A stretch of 64,000 nt of DNA from Prorocentrum cordatum (GCA_963575745.1 CAUYUJ010015953.1:28501-92500), one strand, 5' to 3'. Shown: positions 50,230-62,489, counted from the first letter of the stretch. A program made the numbers and translations. Notes: generated by a model from the sequence alone, not told the origin.

Positions 50230-50405
50230 TACGGCGATGGCGGGGAGGGGTTCGCATTGGTGTTGGTTGGCGGCCAGTCGCCAGGGGACGGGAATGCTTA
50301 ATCATAGGGAACAGTGACAAGCCCTTCCCCCGAGCAGGGGGAAACGAGCTTTTAGCAGAGAAAACGTCAGTTCGCTGTACCACCTAGGCCCAACGGGCTG
50401 GAAGG
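50230..50405. repeat. Dispersed repeat R2, copy 2
   Basis: Aligns with 22,985-23,165 over TTGGTTGGCGGCCAGTCGCC, ATAGGGAACAGTGACAAGCC and CCACCTAGGCCCAACGGGCT. Confidence 0.5.
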
Positions 50406-50474
50406 ACTTCAGGAAACTGGCCCAGATTTATCCGATGACAACTATCTTGATCACATTTTTCGGCGGCGAGCGAA

Positions 50475-50648
50475 GGGGGGAAGCGAGAAGGAGAAGGACC
50501 TTTCAGAAGGTGGCGGGCCTTCAGAAGCCCTCGCGCCTTGTGGGAGGTTTGTTGTGCCTTCGGGTAAAGCTTAGAAAATTTCTCAGAAGGCCAGGGTACT
50601 TCCGAGCCTTCTGAGAAGGCCCGCCCCTTCTCACTTCCCCCCCCCCCC
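50475..50648. mobile_element. Imperfect foldback sequence of about 175 bp
   Basis: GGGGAAGCGAGAAGG...GGCGGGCCTTCAGAAG on the left pairs imperfectly with CCTTCTGAGAAGGCCCGCCC, CTTCTCACTTCCCC on the right. No target duplication seen. Confidence 0.4.
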
Positions 50649-50779
50649 AGGAGCGCCGCCTAGTTTTCGCATGTTTTCGTCCAGTGCACCGCGTGCTTGG
50701 CACTCCTCGGCTAGCGCATGGCGGGTCGGGAAAGGCGGCTCAGGGAGCCCCACCCCTCGGTTCCCATCGGGGAGACAGG

Positions 50780-51300
50780 GCCACGAGGAGGAGGAGGAGG
50801 TGGAGGAGGAGAAGGAGGAGGAGGAGGAGGAGGAGGAGGAAGAAGAAGAGGGGGAAGAGGAGGCCAAGACCTCCTCGAGTCCTGAAAACGTCACGAAGGC
50901 AGGTTTTGTTATGTGTTTTTCCTCTGGGGCCCCTCGCCGGGCCTCGGGACCGTCGGGAAAGGATTCGGAGGAGGACAGGCCTGTCCTGGGGAACGGCTCG
51001 AGACCTCTGAGGGTCGACGTCATGTAACAATCACGACGTCGGAGCTCATGAGCAATGAGCAGTGAGGAGGAGAAGGAGGAGGAGGAGGAGAAGAAGAAGG
51101 ATTCAGAGGAGGAGGAGGAGGAGGAGGAGGAGGAGGAGGGAGGAGGCGGAGGAGGAGGAGGAGGAAGCATCAATCATGAAACAGTCATGAACAATGAGGA
51201 GGGGGAGGAGGAGGAGAGGAGGAGGAGGAGGAGGAGGAGGAGGAGGAGGAGGAGGAGGAGGAGGAGGGGGGAGGGGGAGGGGGAGGGGGAGGAAGGAGGA
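50780..51300. repeat. (GAG)n microsatellites
   Basis: GAG-rich blocks at 50,787-50,870 and 51,060-51,305 separated by about 190 bp of mixed sequence. Confidence 0.9.
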
Positions 51301-51417
51301 GGAGGGTGAGGAGGCACTGTCCGCCCGACGTACTGCCTGACGTGTTGCCCGAGTCGGCGCTCTTTGCCATGCGCACGCAGCAGCTACGGTGCCCACGTCT
51401 GCCCCGCACAAAGATGA

Positions 51418-51690
51418 CGACCAGAAGGGAGAAGGAGGGAGAAGGAAGGAGAAGGAGAAGGAGGGAGAAGGAAAAGGAGGAGAAGGAGGGAGAAGGAGGG
51501 AGAAGGAGGGAGAAGGAGGAGAAGGAGGGAGAAGGAGGGAGAAGGAGGAGAAGGAGGGAGAAGGAGAGGAGAAGGAGGAGAAGGAGGGAGAAGGAGGGAG
51601 AAGGAGGAGAAGGAGGGAGAAGGAGAGGAGAAGGAGGAAGAAGGAGGGATAAGGAGGAGAAGGAGGGAGAAGGAGGAGAAGGAGAAGCAT
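51418..51690. repeat. (GGAGAA/GGGAGAAGGA)n repeat
   Basis: A regular 6-10-bp purine repeat of about 270 bp. Confidence 0.9.
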
Positions 51691-54115
51691 CCCGCTCGGG
51701 CCGCGGCCTCCGCGGCGAGGAGCAGCTCGAGGGGCTGCGGGTCGAGTGCGCCGACGCGGGGCTCGACGTCGACGGACAGCGCTCGACCCCCCAGGGGGCC
51801 GCCCGCGAGGGCGCCCGGGCCTGGCGACGTCAGCTGGCCACCACGCCGACGCCTCTTGTCACGGCGGATTCGCGTCGCGTCGACCAGCGGTGACCCCGCC
51901 GCTGGCGTTCAACGTAGAGCGCCGCCAGCGACCCAGAATCGGTCGATATTGAAGGATCTGACGTTGCGGGGACGGCCGATCGTTCAAGGTTGAACGATCC
52001 CCGCGGTGTCAGAAACCAACCGTCTGGGCCCGTCCTGAGTTTTGACGGTGCAGTTCGCGTGGGATGTTTGCAGCGGGAGCTCGCGTCGGACAGATTTCAC
52101 TTCGCGTGGGATGCTTGCAGCGGGAGCTCACGTCAGACAGATTTCAAAGTGGGTCTCGTCGTATAGCCGACTGAACTGCCAGGCCAGCTCGAGTCCTCCA
52201 AACTCGAGCCTCATGTCTTTCCAATCCTGGCGCCCATTGCGTTGAAGTCGTCAGGGCTCCGCCGAGCTTTGCCGGGGCCCATCCTGGGCCATTGGAAGAT
52301 GATGTTGGCGATCAATGCAGAGACGATTCTGGGATGATCTCGGAGATGAGCGAAATTGCCATCGCAGAGACCTGCAAGTGCCAACCCGCTCGAGCGTGCA
52401 CCGACCCCTGGAGGATCGTCTTGGGCGCCAGCCTCGAGCAGTATACGGTGTCAGCGCGAAGACGTGAGCCCTCCCAGCCCAGCCTGTGGGGCGCAAGCAC
52501 CAATCCTGGGCCCCGACCAGGAGGGGCCAGGCAGTCGGCGGACCTTGCCCTGGCTTGGGCTTCCGGCGTCCGGGGGAAGTGCTTCTGGCCAGGGCTCCTG
52601 GCGAGTTGTAAGAGACGGTGGGGCAATGCAAACGGGGTCAGCCAGAGCGCCGGATCTTGCACAAGCCTGCAACGCCAGGGTTGCATTGACCCGGGCTGGC
52701 GCGCAGGATCCTGCGAAGCCCGATTGGCCCGGGTTTGCACTGACCCGGGTCGGTGCGTCCCCAGAGCGGCCCGCTTTTCTGCACGCGGGCTCCTGAGGGG
52801 GCATGCTTCGGGCCTTGGGGGGGGGCGGGCACAGGAAGGCTGCCCACAGCACGGAATCCGTATTTGGAGATGGGGTCGGGAGCTCTCGAATGTCACGCAC
52901 AGAAGAGCAGGGAATGCGGCGGAGGTCTGAGTGCGTCCTGTCGTATGAGGAGGTCTCGGGCGGAACGCCTGGGGCTGAGGAGGAAAAGGGGAGATAGTCG
53001 GGACAGGAAGATGAGGAGGGGCAGCAGGAGGAGGAGGAGGAGGAGGAGGGAGAGGGAGGAGGGAGGAGGAAAGGGAGAAGTAGGCAGAGCTGCAGATGGA
53101 AGAGGGTTCCTCCAACGCTGTGCGGAAGCAAGGCGCAGAATGGTTCTCATTGTACGTCTCCATTGCTTGCATCCCTTCGACCCCATTTGCGACCTCCGCG
53201 TTCAAGGAGGCCTGGAGCCTGGGCCTGGCAGCTCTGATCAGCCTGTGCGGTAAAGCGCGGAACTTCGCACAGAGCTCAGGCTGTTCAGGCCCAGCCAGCC
53301 CAAACATCTTGTGGCAGGCCCGCCCTCAGATGTCCTCCCGTGCCGTCTGCTCTCGGATCTTGGTCTCGAGAGGAAGGGAGCGGCATGTGCGCAGTGCAGA
53401 CAGTCGCCGCCAAGCTCCAGCCATGCCAGCGACGGTAATGAGAGGAGCGGCCGCCAGGATGACGCGAAGGGCGCCAGCTTGGGCGCTGACAGCTGGACGC
53501 GACGCCTGGCGGTCACTCGAAAGCGTCACAAGGAGCACCCATCCTTTCACCCGATTCACCCTCCCTCGTTGCAGTCGCCGATGCCATCGTGTTCTTCATC
53601 GCCAGCACCGGCATCATTGTCATCGCCGTCCTCGTGTTCATCGCCAGCGTGCTTTACATCATTGGCATCAGCTACACCTCGGCCGAAATATCAATAACGG
53701 CCCCTCGGCCAACATGCTCCTCGGAGTCAGGTTGTTTCAGACAATCGGTGGTCCTCGCTGGCCTAAGTATCACCTGGGAGAGTCTGTCAAAGTGGAAATT
53801 CCGACGCGCCTTCCAGAAAACATCGCGTCCTGGTTCCACGTCTGTTTGTTTGTTGGAAGTTGCCCAGGGCGAGCTGAGATGATGGCACGGAGGGCCGACA
53901 GAAGACGTCATCGGCACCGCCGATCGAGAAGTGATTGGAGAGGAAGGGGCGCTTAACAGAGAAGGAATAGCGTAACATTCATCTGGGCAGATCTGTCTGA
54001 ACGTTCAATCGAGGAATTAGTGCAGCCGTCATCCAGGAGGATATGTCCGAAGTTGGCAAGCGCGCGCAGAGAATAGCCAATGCTGTTGAAAGCGAGATTG
54101 CACATAAGCATACAA
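51691..54115. other. No confident gene
   Basis: Contains a two-copy 46-bp repeat (TTCGCGTGGGATG-TTGCAGC) at 52,055-52,148, short GAG repeats at 53,030-53,050, and CATCGCCAGC-type low complexity at 53,580-53,670 that would translate to a hydrophobic string. No gene is called. Confidence 0.4.
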
Positions 54116-54133
54116 CATGGGTGAGGGGGGGTC

Positions 54134-54367
54134 TTGACCACGGATCTGTCCGTGGCCCATGAAGGAGTTTGGAGCGACGCGTGCGTGGACGATCTCCTGT
54201 CTAATGTAGACAAGCTCGGCAAAGGAGTCAGATACCAATTCCTGAGGGAGCGTGCATGGGTCTTCAATCAGACTCGTCGTGGAACCGCATTGTTTCAGTA
54301 TTCGTACCGGTTGTACCGTCTGGTTTCTCGGGCGGGATCATTTGGTTCACTTTGGCACACACGGTAA
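54134..54367 (+). CDS. Hypothetical 77-residue ORF
   Basis: ATG 54,134 to TAA 54,365-54,367. Composition is balanced and protein-like (DDLLSNVDKLGKGVRYQFLR, ERAWVFNQTRRGTALFQYSY), in an AT-richer neighbourhood. No family recognised; it could be an exon. Confidence 0.28.
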   Translation: MTTDLSVAHEGVWSDACVDDLLSNVDKLGKGVRYQFLRERAWVFNQTRRGTALFQYSYRLYRLVSRAGSFGSLWHTR

Positions 54368-55020
54368 GTGAAGTTTCCGCTGTTTCCGTATCCGGTGTGT
54401 TTGTGATGTTGTGAGCATCAGATTTCTGCAACGAGCCATGGCATCTTTATTTCAGCTGCCTCGCCCGTGTGAATGTGACGTATACGCATACGTATTCAAT
54501 CAAATTTAACATACACTTCTGAGTCTAGTTGCTTGCGCATCTGAGTGTGGAGCCAAGTTTGGAATCCAAGACGCCAGTTGAGATCACGTTTGTCCGTCCG
54601 CGGTGATGGCCGTACCATTCGAGAAATTGTTCGCACGTTGAATATGCACCCCAATGAGTGGTGCGGGGACCACATTGATCACCAGTCAAATGTCAGTGAT
54701 TGTGCCCATCCTTGTGTCCGTTCCGTACATTCCCACCTCAATTTCATAATGTTCACATTGCGGGCTTCTCATCCCCAAGCAGGAGTTGCACTAGTTGGTT
54801 TTATTTGTCCCAAAATAAGTTGCCTTGCCTTACAGAGATTCCCCGACCTTCCTGACGGTTCCCAATTATGGTGTCCCACCCCAACGGCTCATTTCATAGT
54901 GTCCCTGCCCACAGGCTTGCACCCATTAGAGTTCCATTAGGTCCAAGACTTTGGGTCCCACTCCACAGTGTGAACCCTGTAGGGTCCCACCCCACAGGGT
55001 CCCACCCCATATGGCATTGG
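54368..55020. other. No confident gene
   Basis: AT-richer sequence; a 131-codon frame (54,545-54,940) has no motif. GGTCCCACCCCACAG words repeat at 54,950-55,010. Confidence 0.35.
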
Positions 55021-55029
55021 GCCGTCTTG

Positions 55030-55830
55030 GTGTTGTCTGGGTCCGTCTTGGGGCCGTCTGCCCCGGAACTAGCCAGCCTGGTCTGGACCATTTTATGTTT
55101 TGACGTGTAGAGAGCCGAATGTATCAGCACAGTCTTACGTGTATGCGTATTCTTTGGTATGCATCCATTGATATGTATTTCTAGATGTGTGTATGTAAAC
55201 CTATATACATCGACATGCACATACACATATACTTAGGGACAAACGCTTAGATGCATGTAGATACATGTGCATGCATACATGTTTGCGCGTGCCACCTGAC
55301 AGTCGCAGCCGTACTGATCCACCCGTCGCGGGGTATCTTAGGGCCGTCTGGGCAGTCGCGCGCCCACTTCGCGCCGTCTTGGGACTCCGGGGGGGGGTCC
55401 TGGGAACGCTCCGGAGGCCCTCCTGGGCCGTTTTGGGGTTTCCCGGCACGGTTTGAGCCCACTTGTAGGGCCTGCGCGGCTGGTCTGGCAGCTGTCTTGG
55501 GGCCGTCCTGAGTTGTATAGGAACTCGGTTCGGCGCTTTCGGAAAACCTATTGGAGATCTCCTGGGCTCCCAGACGGGCTTCTTGGAGTCGTCTTCAGCC
55601 GCAGGCGGGGAGGCCAAAATCGTTCCACAACCACAGATTGTTCATATCTATTCTCTCCTTGAGTGTCCTTCCAGCGCCCTCTTGAGCCGTTTTGACGCTC
55701 TCCAGGTCGGTCTCGGGCCGTTTTGTGGTCTTTTTGTGGGCGTCTGGCTCCATCTAAAGGTTTCTCGGGCCACTCTTAGGTCCTTGGGCCGTCTTGGGCC
55801 CCCTCAGGGCGCCCACGACTTCGCTTTAGC
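55030..55830. repeat. Sparse TTGGG-CCGTCT minisatellite
   Basis: Degenerate units of the G-rich family at 55,020-55,060, 55,330-55,580 and 55,660-55,815, with a TA/CA-rich patch (ATACATCGACATGCACATAC) at 55,130-55,280. Confidence 0.6.
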
Positions 55831-56464
55831 TTTCCCGTTTGCGACGTAAACTGTGTCAGAACGATCTGTCTATGCAGCGATGGATCCTTACAGAAAATGC
55901 GCAGGTATCCCACCGCCCTCCTGGGAGTAAATGCTTTAGCTGGCCACCTCTCCCAAATCCTTCCTCTTGGGCGAGGGGCTCACCCTTCCCATTACCCTTT
56001 CCCAGGGAATTGGGACCGCTGTTCTCAGAGGTGTTGGAGTGTTCACGATGACCTTGGATGGTTCCAAGATGGCATCAGGTAGGCGAAGCTTGTTTCCAAT
56101 ATGGCACTATGTGCCCCAACATCGGGGAGATCTCGCCTTCAATATGCTTCCAACGAGCTTCAATATTTCCGTAAGATAGCTCGGGATGGCCACGGAGCCT
56201 CACGATGATGCCATCAAGAAAGCAGACGTGTAAGTTTAGAACGATATGTGATAACCTGCCTTTCGCTTCAGGTGAGTGTTTCTGAGGCCCCACGATAGTT
56301 CCAAGATGGCCCAAGAGCCGCAAGAGGCAGGCGGCCACACAAGGGCCCAAGAGGCTTCCGAGGGCGCCCCAAGGGCGTCCCATGACAGTTAAAATTTGCT
56401 TGGCGAAGGGCCCAACCATATGCAGTTGTGAGTCTTGTCGTTGTATGCACCGCATTCGGGGGAA

Positions 56465-57715
56465 CTCCCTATAGGGCAACGAAACGTGTGAGGGGTGTGC
56501 CAAAATCTGTCTTGTGGGCGCATGCGAAAGCAGCCACAGGGCCGTCGGTGGAGCTCCCTATGGGGCCACGAAACGGGTGAGAGGTGTGACGAAGTAGGTG
56601 CGGCGGGAGCATGTGAACGCAGCCACTGGGGCCGTCGGTGGAACTCCCTATGGGGCCGCGAAGCGTGTGATGGGTGTGCCGACATGGGTGCGGTGGGCGC
56701 ATGCGAACGCAGCCACTGGCGCCTTCGGTGGAACTCCCTATGGGGCCACGAAACGTGTGAGGGGTGTGCCGGAATGGGCGTGGGTGGCGCATGCGGGCGG
56801 TGGCATTGAGGCCTTCGGTGGAGCTCCCTATGGGGCCACGAAACGTGGGAGGGGTGTGACGATATTGGTGTGTGTGTGTGTGTGACGCATACAGGCGGTG
56901 GCACTGGCGCCTTCGGTGGAGCTTCCGATGGGGCCACGAAACGCGTGAGACGTGTGCCGGAGTGGGCGTGGGTGACGCATGCGGGCGCTGGCATTGTGGC
57001 CTTCGTTGGAGCTCACTATGGGGCCAGTAAACGCGTCAGGGGTGTGCCGACATGGATGTGGGTGACGCATGCGGGCGGTGGCACTGTGGCCTTCGGTGGA
57101 GCTCCCCACGGGGCCACGAAACGTCTAAGAGGTGTGCCGAAATCGGTTTGGGTGACGCATGCGGGCGGTGGCACTGTGGCCTTCGGTGGAGCTCCCTATG
57201 GGGCCACGAAGCGTGTGAGGGGTGTGACGACGGGCGGTGGCACTGTGGCCTTCGTTGGAGCTCCCTATGGGGCCACGAACAGCATGAGGGGGGTGCCGAA
57301 ATCGGTTGGGGTGACGCATGCGGGCGGTGGCACTGTGGCCTTCGGTGGAGCTCCCTATGGGACCACGAAACGTGTGAGAGGCGTGCCGAAATTGGTTTGG
57401 GTGGCGCAGGCGGGCGGTGGCACTGTGGCCTTCGTTGGAGCTCCCTATGGGGCCACGAAACGCGTGAGGGGTGTGCGGAATGGATGTGGGGAACGCAGGC
57501 GGGCGGGGGCACTGTGGCCTTCGGTGGAGCTCACTATGGGGCCACGAAGCGTGTGAGGGGCGTGCCGAAGTGGATGTGGGTGACGCATGCGGGCGGTGAC
57601 ATTGGGGCCCTCGGTGAGCTCCCTATGGGGCCACGAAGCGTGTGAAGGGTGTGCCGACATTGGTGTGGGTAACGCATGCGGACGGACTCATAGGGGCCAC
57701 GAAACGCTGTACTGG
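56465..57715. repeat. 90-bp tandem array, forward orientation, about 15 copies
   Basis: Unit: GGCGGTGGCACTGTGGCCTT, CGGTGGAGCTCCCTATGGGG, CCACGAAACGTGTGAGGGGT, GTGCCGAAATGGGTGTGGGT, GACGCATGCG. Ninety bases is a multiple of three, so one frame stays open for 228 codons (56,870-57,556). One unit near 57,235 is shortened to about 70 bp. Confidence 0.92.
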
Positions 57716-57729
57716 GTGGGCGAAACGCA

Positions 57730-57795
57730 GGGAGGAAGGAGGAGGGGGAGGAGGAGGAGGAGGAGGAGGAGGAGGGAGGAGGGGGAGGAGGAGTG
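57730..57795. repeat. (GGA)n microsatellite
   Basis: GGAGGA repeats immediately after the 90-bp array. Confidence 0.9.
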
Positions 57796-57964
57796 AGTGA
57801 GCGACGCGGGGCGCTGTCTTTTCAAAACGAGGACCCAACACCACAGGATGGTTGGGAAAAAATGTTTCGGCGCCCGCCAGGGCCAAGCCAGTTAAAGACG
57901 CAATAGTGTTGCCAAGCTTCCTGTGTTGAGCAGGGTCCTCGTTCTGAATCAGCTACGCCGCACG

Positions 57965-58095
57965 TTGCATCAGCATCATCAGCAACATCCTCACTACTGT
58001 TAAAATCATCATCAGCATTATCGGCATCATCATAATCAGCATCATCAGCATCATCATCAGCGACAGCTTCACCGTCGTCGACACTAGTAGCATCG

Positions 58096-58132
<37 letters not shown>
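57965..58132. repeat. (ATC)n microsatellite, imperfect
   Basis: CATCATCAGC-type repeats ending in about 12 perfect ATC units. Confidence 0.9.
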
Positions 58133-58283
58133 ACATCGTTCCTGGCCCTCTCTTAACGTTTGGCGATATTGGAAGCTGACACCAGTTGCGCTTGAACTTA
58201 CGGTACGACGACTATGTTGGTGGCGCGACATCCTTACGGATATTCCGCAGCATATTCACTTCCTAGTCGGCTTCTTCGGCAAC

Positions 58284-60246
58284 TTGGCCCTCGAAGGTGC
58301 AGCTAAAATGAATGTACCGATCTTGGACGATCAAGGGGTGATCAACGTGAATGCCCCCATCCACCCTTGGGCCAAGCAGCTCCACGACGATACCGAGATT
58401 CTACTTACCATTGATCTGGCTACTGAATTACGCGACATGTGGCACCCGAGAAGTATCAAGCGGCTTCTGGAGGATGAGGAGATCCGCGACATGTACACAG
58501 CCATCGACCCACGCACCCTGAGAGCTGGTTTTTTCTCTCAACAGTGGCGACCTCACGGTACACCACTAGCAGAACAGATGCCGCTTGAGGGAGAGATCAC
58601 AGGTATCGAAGGCGAGAAGCTTCATACGTGCGAGATTGAGATGAAGGAGGGATCGAAATGTGGTCGCACCTTTACTTCTCTTTCGGCGCTGCGTGCACAT
58701 CAGACGCACAGCAAGGAGCCCAGCCACATGATGCGCAGTGTACTCAGTCTCCTGGTTGTGGATAACAAATGTTTGATATGCCACACCGTCTTTCGCAGTC
58801 GTGATCACTGTGCACGTCACTTTCTTCGCGGGTGGAATGCCCGTCGCTGTGTGCGCCAGAACACGGCGCAGTTGTGGCAGCACAGGCCCCCCGACTGCCT
58901 TGAGTGCCCGATCTGCAAAGACGTTCCCTCACCTCTTCTTCCCCCTGGGCCTCTGCAGCCTCACGGGAACGACGAACATGGCCGTCAGGATCTCCCCCCC
59001 CTTGGGGCCCACTGGGGGCCCTCATCGTCTACAGCTACACCGACAAGAGCGAGCCAGCCTACAGCCAGCCGAACTACAAACCAACGTTCATCATCAGCAG
59101 CAGAAGCAAGCACCTCATCTGCTTCATTACCGCAAACATCAGCATCATCAGCCAGAATAGCTAGCCTGCCGTACGATCAGGGTCAACATAAGCAAGCAGC
59201 ACGAGCCAAATCAGCGCCTGTACGGTCACGAATACGAAGCAAAACTACACAGAGCCAAGCTCCGACTACCGCCACTACATCATTACCGCCGTCATCTCCG
59301 TCAGCATTTGGCTCTACAGATGCTCTGCGTACCCACCTGCGCACTCATATACCTGTCCATTTCTCTGCACGGCCGTGGACAGTACGCGAACTTCGACAAG
59401 TGTCAGCTCGGCCCACGCTGGGCGCTCGCCCAGCACCATCATCGACGCGAGCTGCTTCAACCCGTGCCCCGCCTCGTCCACGCGCGGCCGTTTTCTCTTC
59501 GGCTCTTGATGAGGCCAGCCTGGCGCCCGCTGGCATCCTCGCCTCCGTCTGGGATTGGTGGCGGAGCCGCAGTACGAGACAAGCGAGGAGTCCCCCCAGG
59601 TGCTCCGAAGGCGACACGGCGAGGCGGCAAGAGACGCAACAAGGGCGACAAGCCAGAGAAGGTGATTCAAGTCAAGGACAAGGGACTCCGAGAACTACTG
59701 CTACTCGTACTCAAGCAGACGCTGAGCAACACGCAGAAGGTACGCATGATCGAGGGCATCTTGCTCGACACGTTCATATTCCCGAAGAGCCACAAGCTGG
59801 TGTCCAAGATGCAGGAGGAGCAGGAACTCTTCGTCCTGCGCGTCGACGAGTACCGCAAAGAGAAGGAGAAGAACCCGATGACCGAGCCCCTCGGCCCCCC
59901 ACACGCGCTGCTGTTCGCGGCCCTGGTCGAGACGGCAGCGACGATCGACGCATGCGGCGGCGACAACCTGAAGAAGATCAAGACGCTGTCCGACGACATC
60001 AACAAGTGCGAGAAGGCAGAGGACGTGGAACAGCTCGCGCGCGTCTGCCGTCTCCAGAAGACGGCCCAGGAGGACCAGATGAAGATCGTGCTGGGCATCC
60101 AGAACCTCGGCGACCGACGCTTCGGCCTGACCGACGGGCTACGCCAATGCGGAGGCCGTCATCTGCGCGGCTCGGCACCCGCGGGCTACATGGAGGAGGA
60201 GCTGCAGGAGTGGACCGAATGGATGGAAGCGAACCTGGCGGCTTGA
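58284..60246 (+). pseudogene. C-terminal part of a LINE-like protein with C2H2 zinc fingers
   Basis: Frame 3 opens at least from ATG 58,308 (TTG 58,284 is in frame upstream). It contains CEIEMKEGSKCGRTF...LRAHQTH, then CLICHTVFRSRDHCARHF and CPIC, a run of zinc-finger-like motifs as I recall behind the RT of dinoflagellate non-LTR elements. A Ser/Thr/Pro-rich linker follows. The end is best in frame 1, from about 59,560: GGKRRNKGDKPEKVIQVKDK, then a helical Lys/Glu-rich domain to TGA 60,244-60,246. One frameshift is needed around 59,480-59,580. No RT lies upstream, so this is a 5'-truncated or orphan fragment. Assignment to LINEs is by resemblance only. Confidence 0.5.
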
Positions 60247-60607
60247 GGTTCAGATGATTGTATTGAGTTTATCGCGGTATTGATTTCAGCTCAGCGGTGA
60301 CGCGGTGAGTTGGCCCACGTTGTTCCGCCGAGCTCTGAGAAAGGCTTGCCCCACAGCCTATGTTTCTTGTCCCGCCTCGTTTGCCCCGCCGCCCTCCGTC
60401 CCACCGCCCTCTCTGCTCGGCTGTGTTTGGGTCTCTTTAACGTCAGGGTCTGCGGCGGCGCGCCCCGCAGATCGCACCTGTGCTGGGCAACAGCTGCCCC
60501 GTGCACGGTGCGCGTAGTGCCCCGTGGTGCACATCCGCTCTCGCAGCGGGCAGAGGGCTCCAGTGCTGACCCCAAGTTACCCCTCCCCTTGAGCCCCGAT
60601 TCTGTTT

Positions 60608-60609
60608 AA

Positions 60610-60668
<59 letters not shown>

Positions 60669-60812
60669 TGTCATCATCAGCAGCAGCAGCATCGACATGA
60701 TCAGCATCATGATCATCACCACCATGAGCATCATCATTGTCATCATCATTATCATCATCATCAGCAGCAGCAGCAGCAGCACCAGCAGTATCATCATCGT
60801 CATCTCCCCCTC
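60608..60812. repeat. (ATC)n and (CAG)n microsatellites
   Basis: About 20 ATC units, then CAG/ATC mixtures. With 57,965-58,132 this places ATC repeats on both sides of the zinc-finger fragment. Confidence 0.92.
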
Positions 60813-60819
60813 CCTACCG

Positions 60820-61860
60820 CATGCACATTTCGGTGCGCCATTCACTCGCTTCGTGGCTCCAAAGGGAGCCCCACCAAGCGCCCCAGTGGCACAGATCGCA
60901 TGGCGCACCCGCCCTCAGTTCGGCACGCTCCTAAGAGGCCCAGAGGCACGCTCAAGGGCCTCTTAGGGAGCCCCACCCCGGGCCTCAGAGGCAAAGCTGG
61001 CATGGCGCATCCGCTCTCACATCAGCACACCCCTCATGCGTTTCGTGGCCCCGTAGGGAGCTCCACCTTGGGCCCTATAGCACAGCTGGCACGGCGCACC
61101 CGCCCCCAACTCAGCACACCTTTCACACGCTTCGTGGTTCCCTTGGGAGTTCCACGTAGGGCCCAAAAGGCACAAGAGTACCCGCCCACGAGAGGGCCTT
61201 TCCGTCACAAGTGGCGTGGCCCCACAGGGAGGACCACCCGGGGCCTCAGTAGCACAGACAGCATGGCGCAACCGCCAGCAATTCTCCCCCACATCGCTCC
61301 CGAGCGGGCGCACCTTTCAAACGCTTCATGGCCCCATAGGGAGCCCCACGCAGGGCCCCAGCGAGACAGCTCGCATGGCGCCTCCGCCCCCACTTCGGCA
61401 CACCCTTCACACGCTTCGTGCCCCCATCAGAAGCTCCAACTACGGCCCCAGCGGCACAGCTCGCATGACACACCCACCGCCAAGTCAGAACACCAGTCAC
61501 ACGCTTCGTGGCCCCATAGTGAGTTCCACCTAGAGTCCCAGTGGCACAGCTCGCATGTCGCACCCGCCCCCGATTGGGCGCACACTTCACGCTTCGTGGC
61601 CCCATAGGGGAATTCACCTTGGGTTCCACTGGCACAGTTCGCATGGCGTACCTGCACCCGATTGGGCGCACCCTTTTACACGCTGCGTGGCGCCGCAGGG
61701 AAGCCCACCTACCGATCCGCCCCCGGATCCGCCCCAGGACGCTCCAAAGAAGGCCTCAATGGCCGAGCTCGCATGGCAGCACCGCGCCAATGTGGGCACA
61801 CCCATTCACCAGGTTCGTTGCCCGTAGGAGCTCAACTGACCTGTCAGTTGGATCGCGCAT
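60820..61860. repeat. 90-bp tandem array, reverse orientation, about 10-11 copies
   Basis: Units of the form CACACGCTTCGTGGCCCCAT, AGGGAGCTCCACC, GGCACAGCTCGCATGGCGCA, CCCGCCCCC are the reverse complement of the 56,465-57,715 unit, more diverged. The two arrays form a large inverted repeat. Confidence 0.85.
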
Positions 61861-61937
61861 TGTAGAGAGCTCATGGTCCGCCGCCCCATATCCGCTTTGC
61901 CCCGGGCTCCATCGTGATCACGGCGATATACGTAATT

Positions 61938-61964
61938 CTTCACGCTTCGCGTATCCCCACCAGC
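61938..61964 (+). repeat. Unoccupied or left-edge copy of the target-like site
   Basis: CTTCACGCTTCGC then GTATCCCCACCAGC, the same arrangement as before retroelement copies 1 and 2. No helicase-family sequence was recognised to its right. Confidence 0.4.
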
Positions 61965-62189
61965 CCATCCCCAAACAGCAACTCCAGCGAAGCATGCCGA
62001 CAGTCGTGCTTTTCAGGCGTATTTTTGCCTGCTCTCGCATATATACCCTGTTCCTATGTCCTCCTGCCGCTTTGTACATCCACCTAGTGGGGGGAGCGGG
62101 AAGAGGACGAGTCCGATGAGGAGGAGGGAGAGAAGGTGTTGGGAGGGAAGACAGAGGGCGGTCGTCGTCGTTTCACACACGTGAACGAG

Positions 62190-62238
62190 TCAGACGACTC
62201 AAATGACGGCGACGCCTCAGACGATGACGGCGACGACC

Positions 62239-62269
<31 letters not shown>

Positions 62270-62335
62270 TTACGATGACAGCGACGACGTCGGCGACGAC
62301 GATGCAGGCGACGACGACGACGACAATCCAGCGTT
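62190..62335. repeat. (GAC)n microsatellite, imperfect
   Basis: GACGACGATGAC-type repeats; frames read poly-Asp or poly-Arg. Confidence 0.88.
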
Positions 62336-62489
62336 CTCCCCCGACCAGTTGTGCAGTGAGCGTAACTCGGCACGGATGGGCAGGTCTCCCTCTGAACGCA
62401 TAGTTCGGAGAGCGGCAGTGAGCTTAGCTCCGCCCATCCAGCAACCTGCCCGACCAGTTGTGCAGTGAGATCTAGAGACCGCCAGCGGG

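Noticed and set aside
53589-53882. Possible single-pass membrane protein (IVIAVLVFIASVLYIIG)
   Set aside because: The hydrophobic stretch comes from repeated ATCGCC/CATCATTG words, and the rest of the frame has no support.
58284-60257. Treating the whole 657-codon frame as one protein
   Set aside because: After about 59,500 this frame becomes Arg/Gln/Ala/Gly-rich noise while frame 1 has a clear Lys/Glu helical domain, so a frameshift is more likely.
62136-62468. Acidic poly-Asp ORF
   Set aside because: Produced by the (GAC)n microsatellite.
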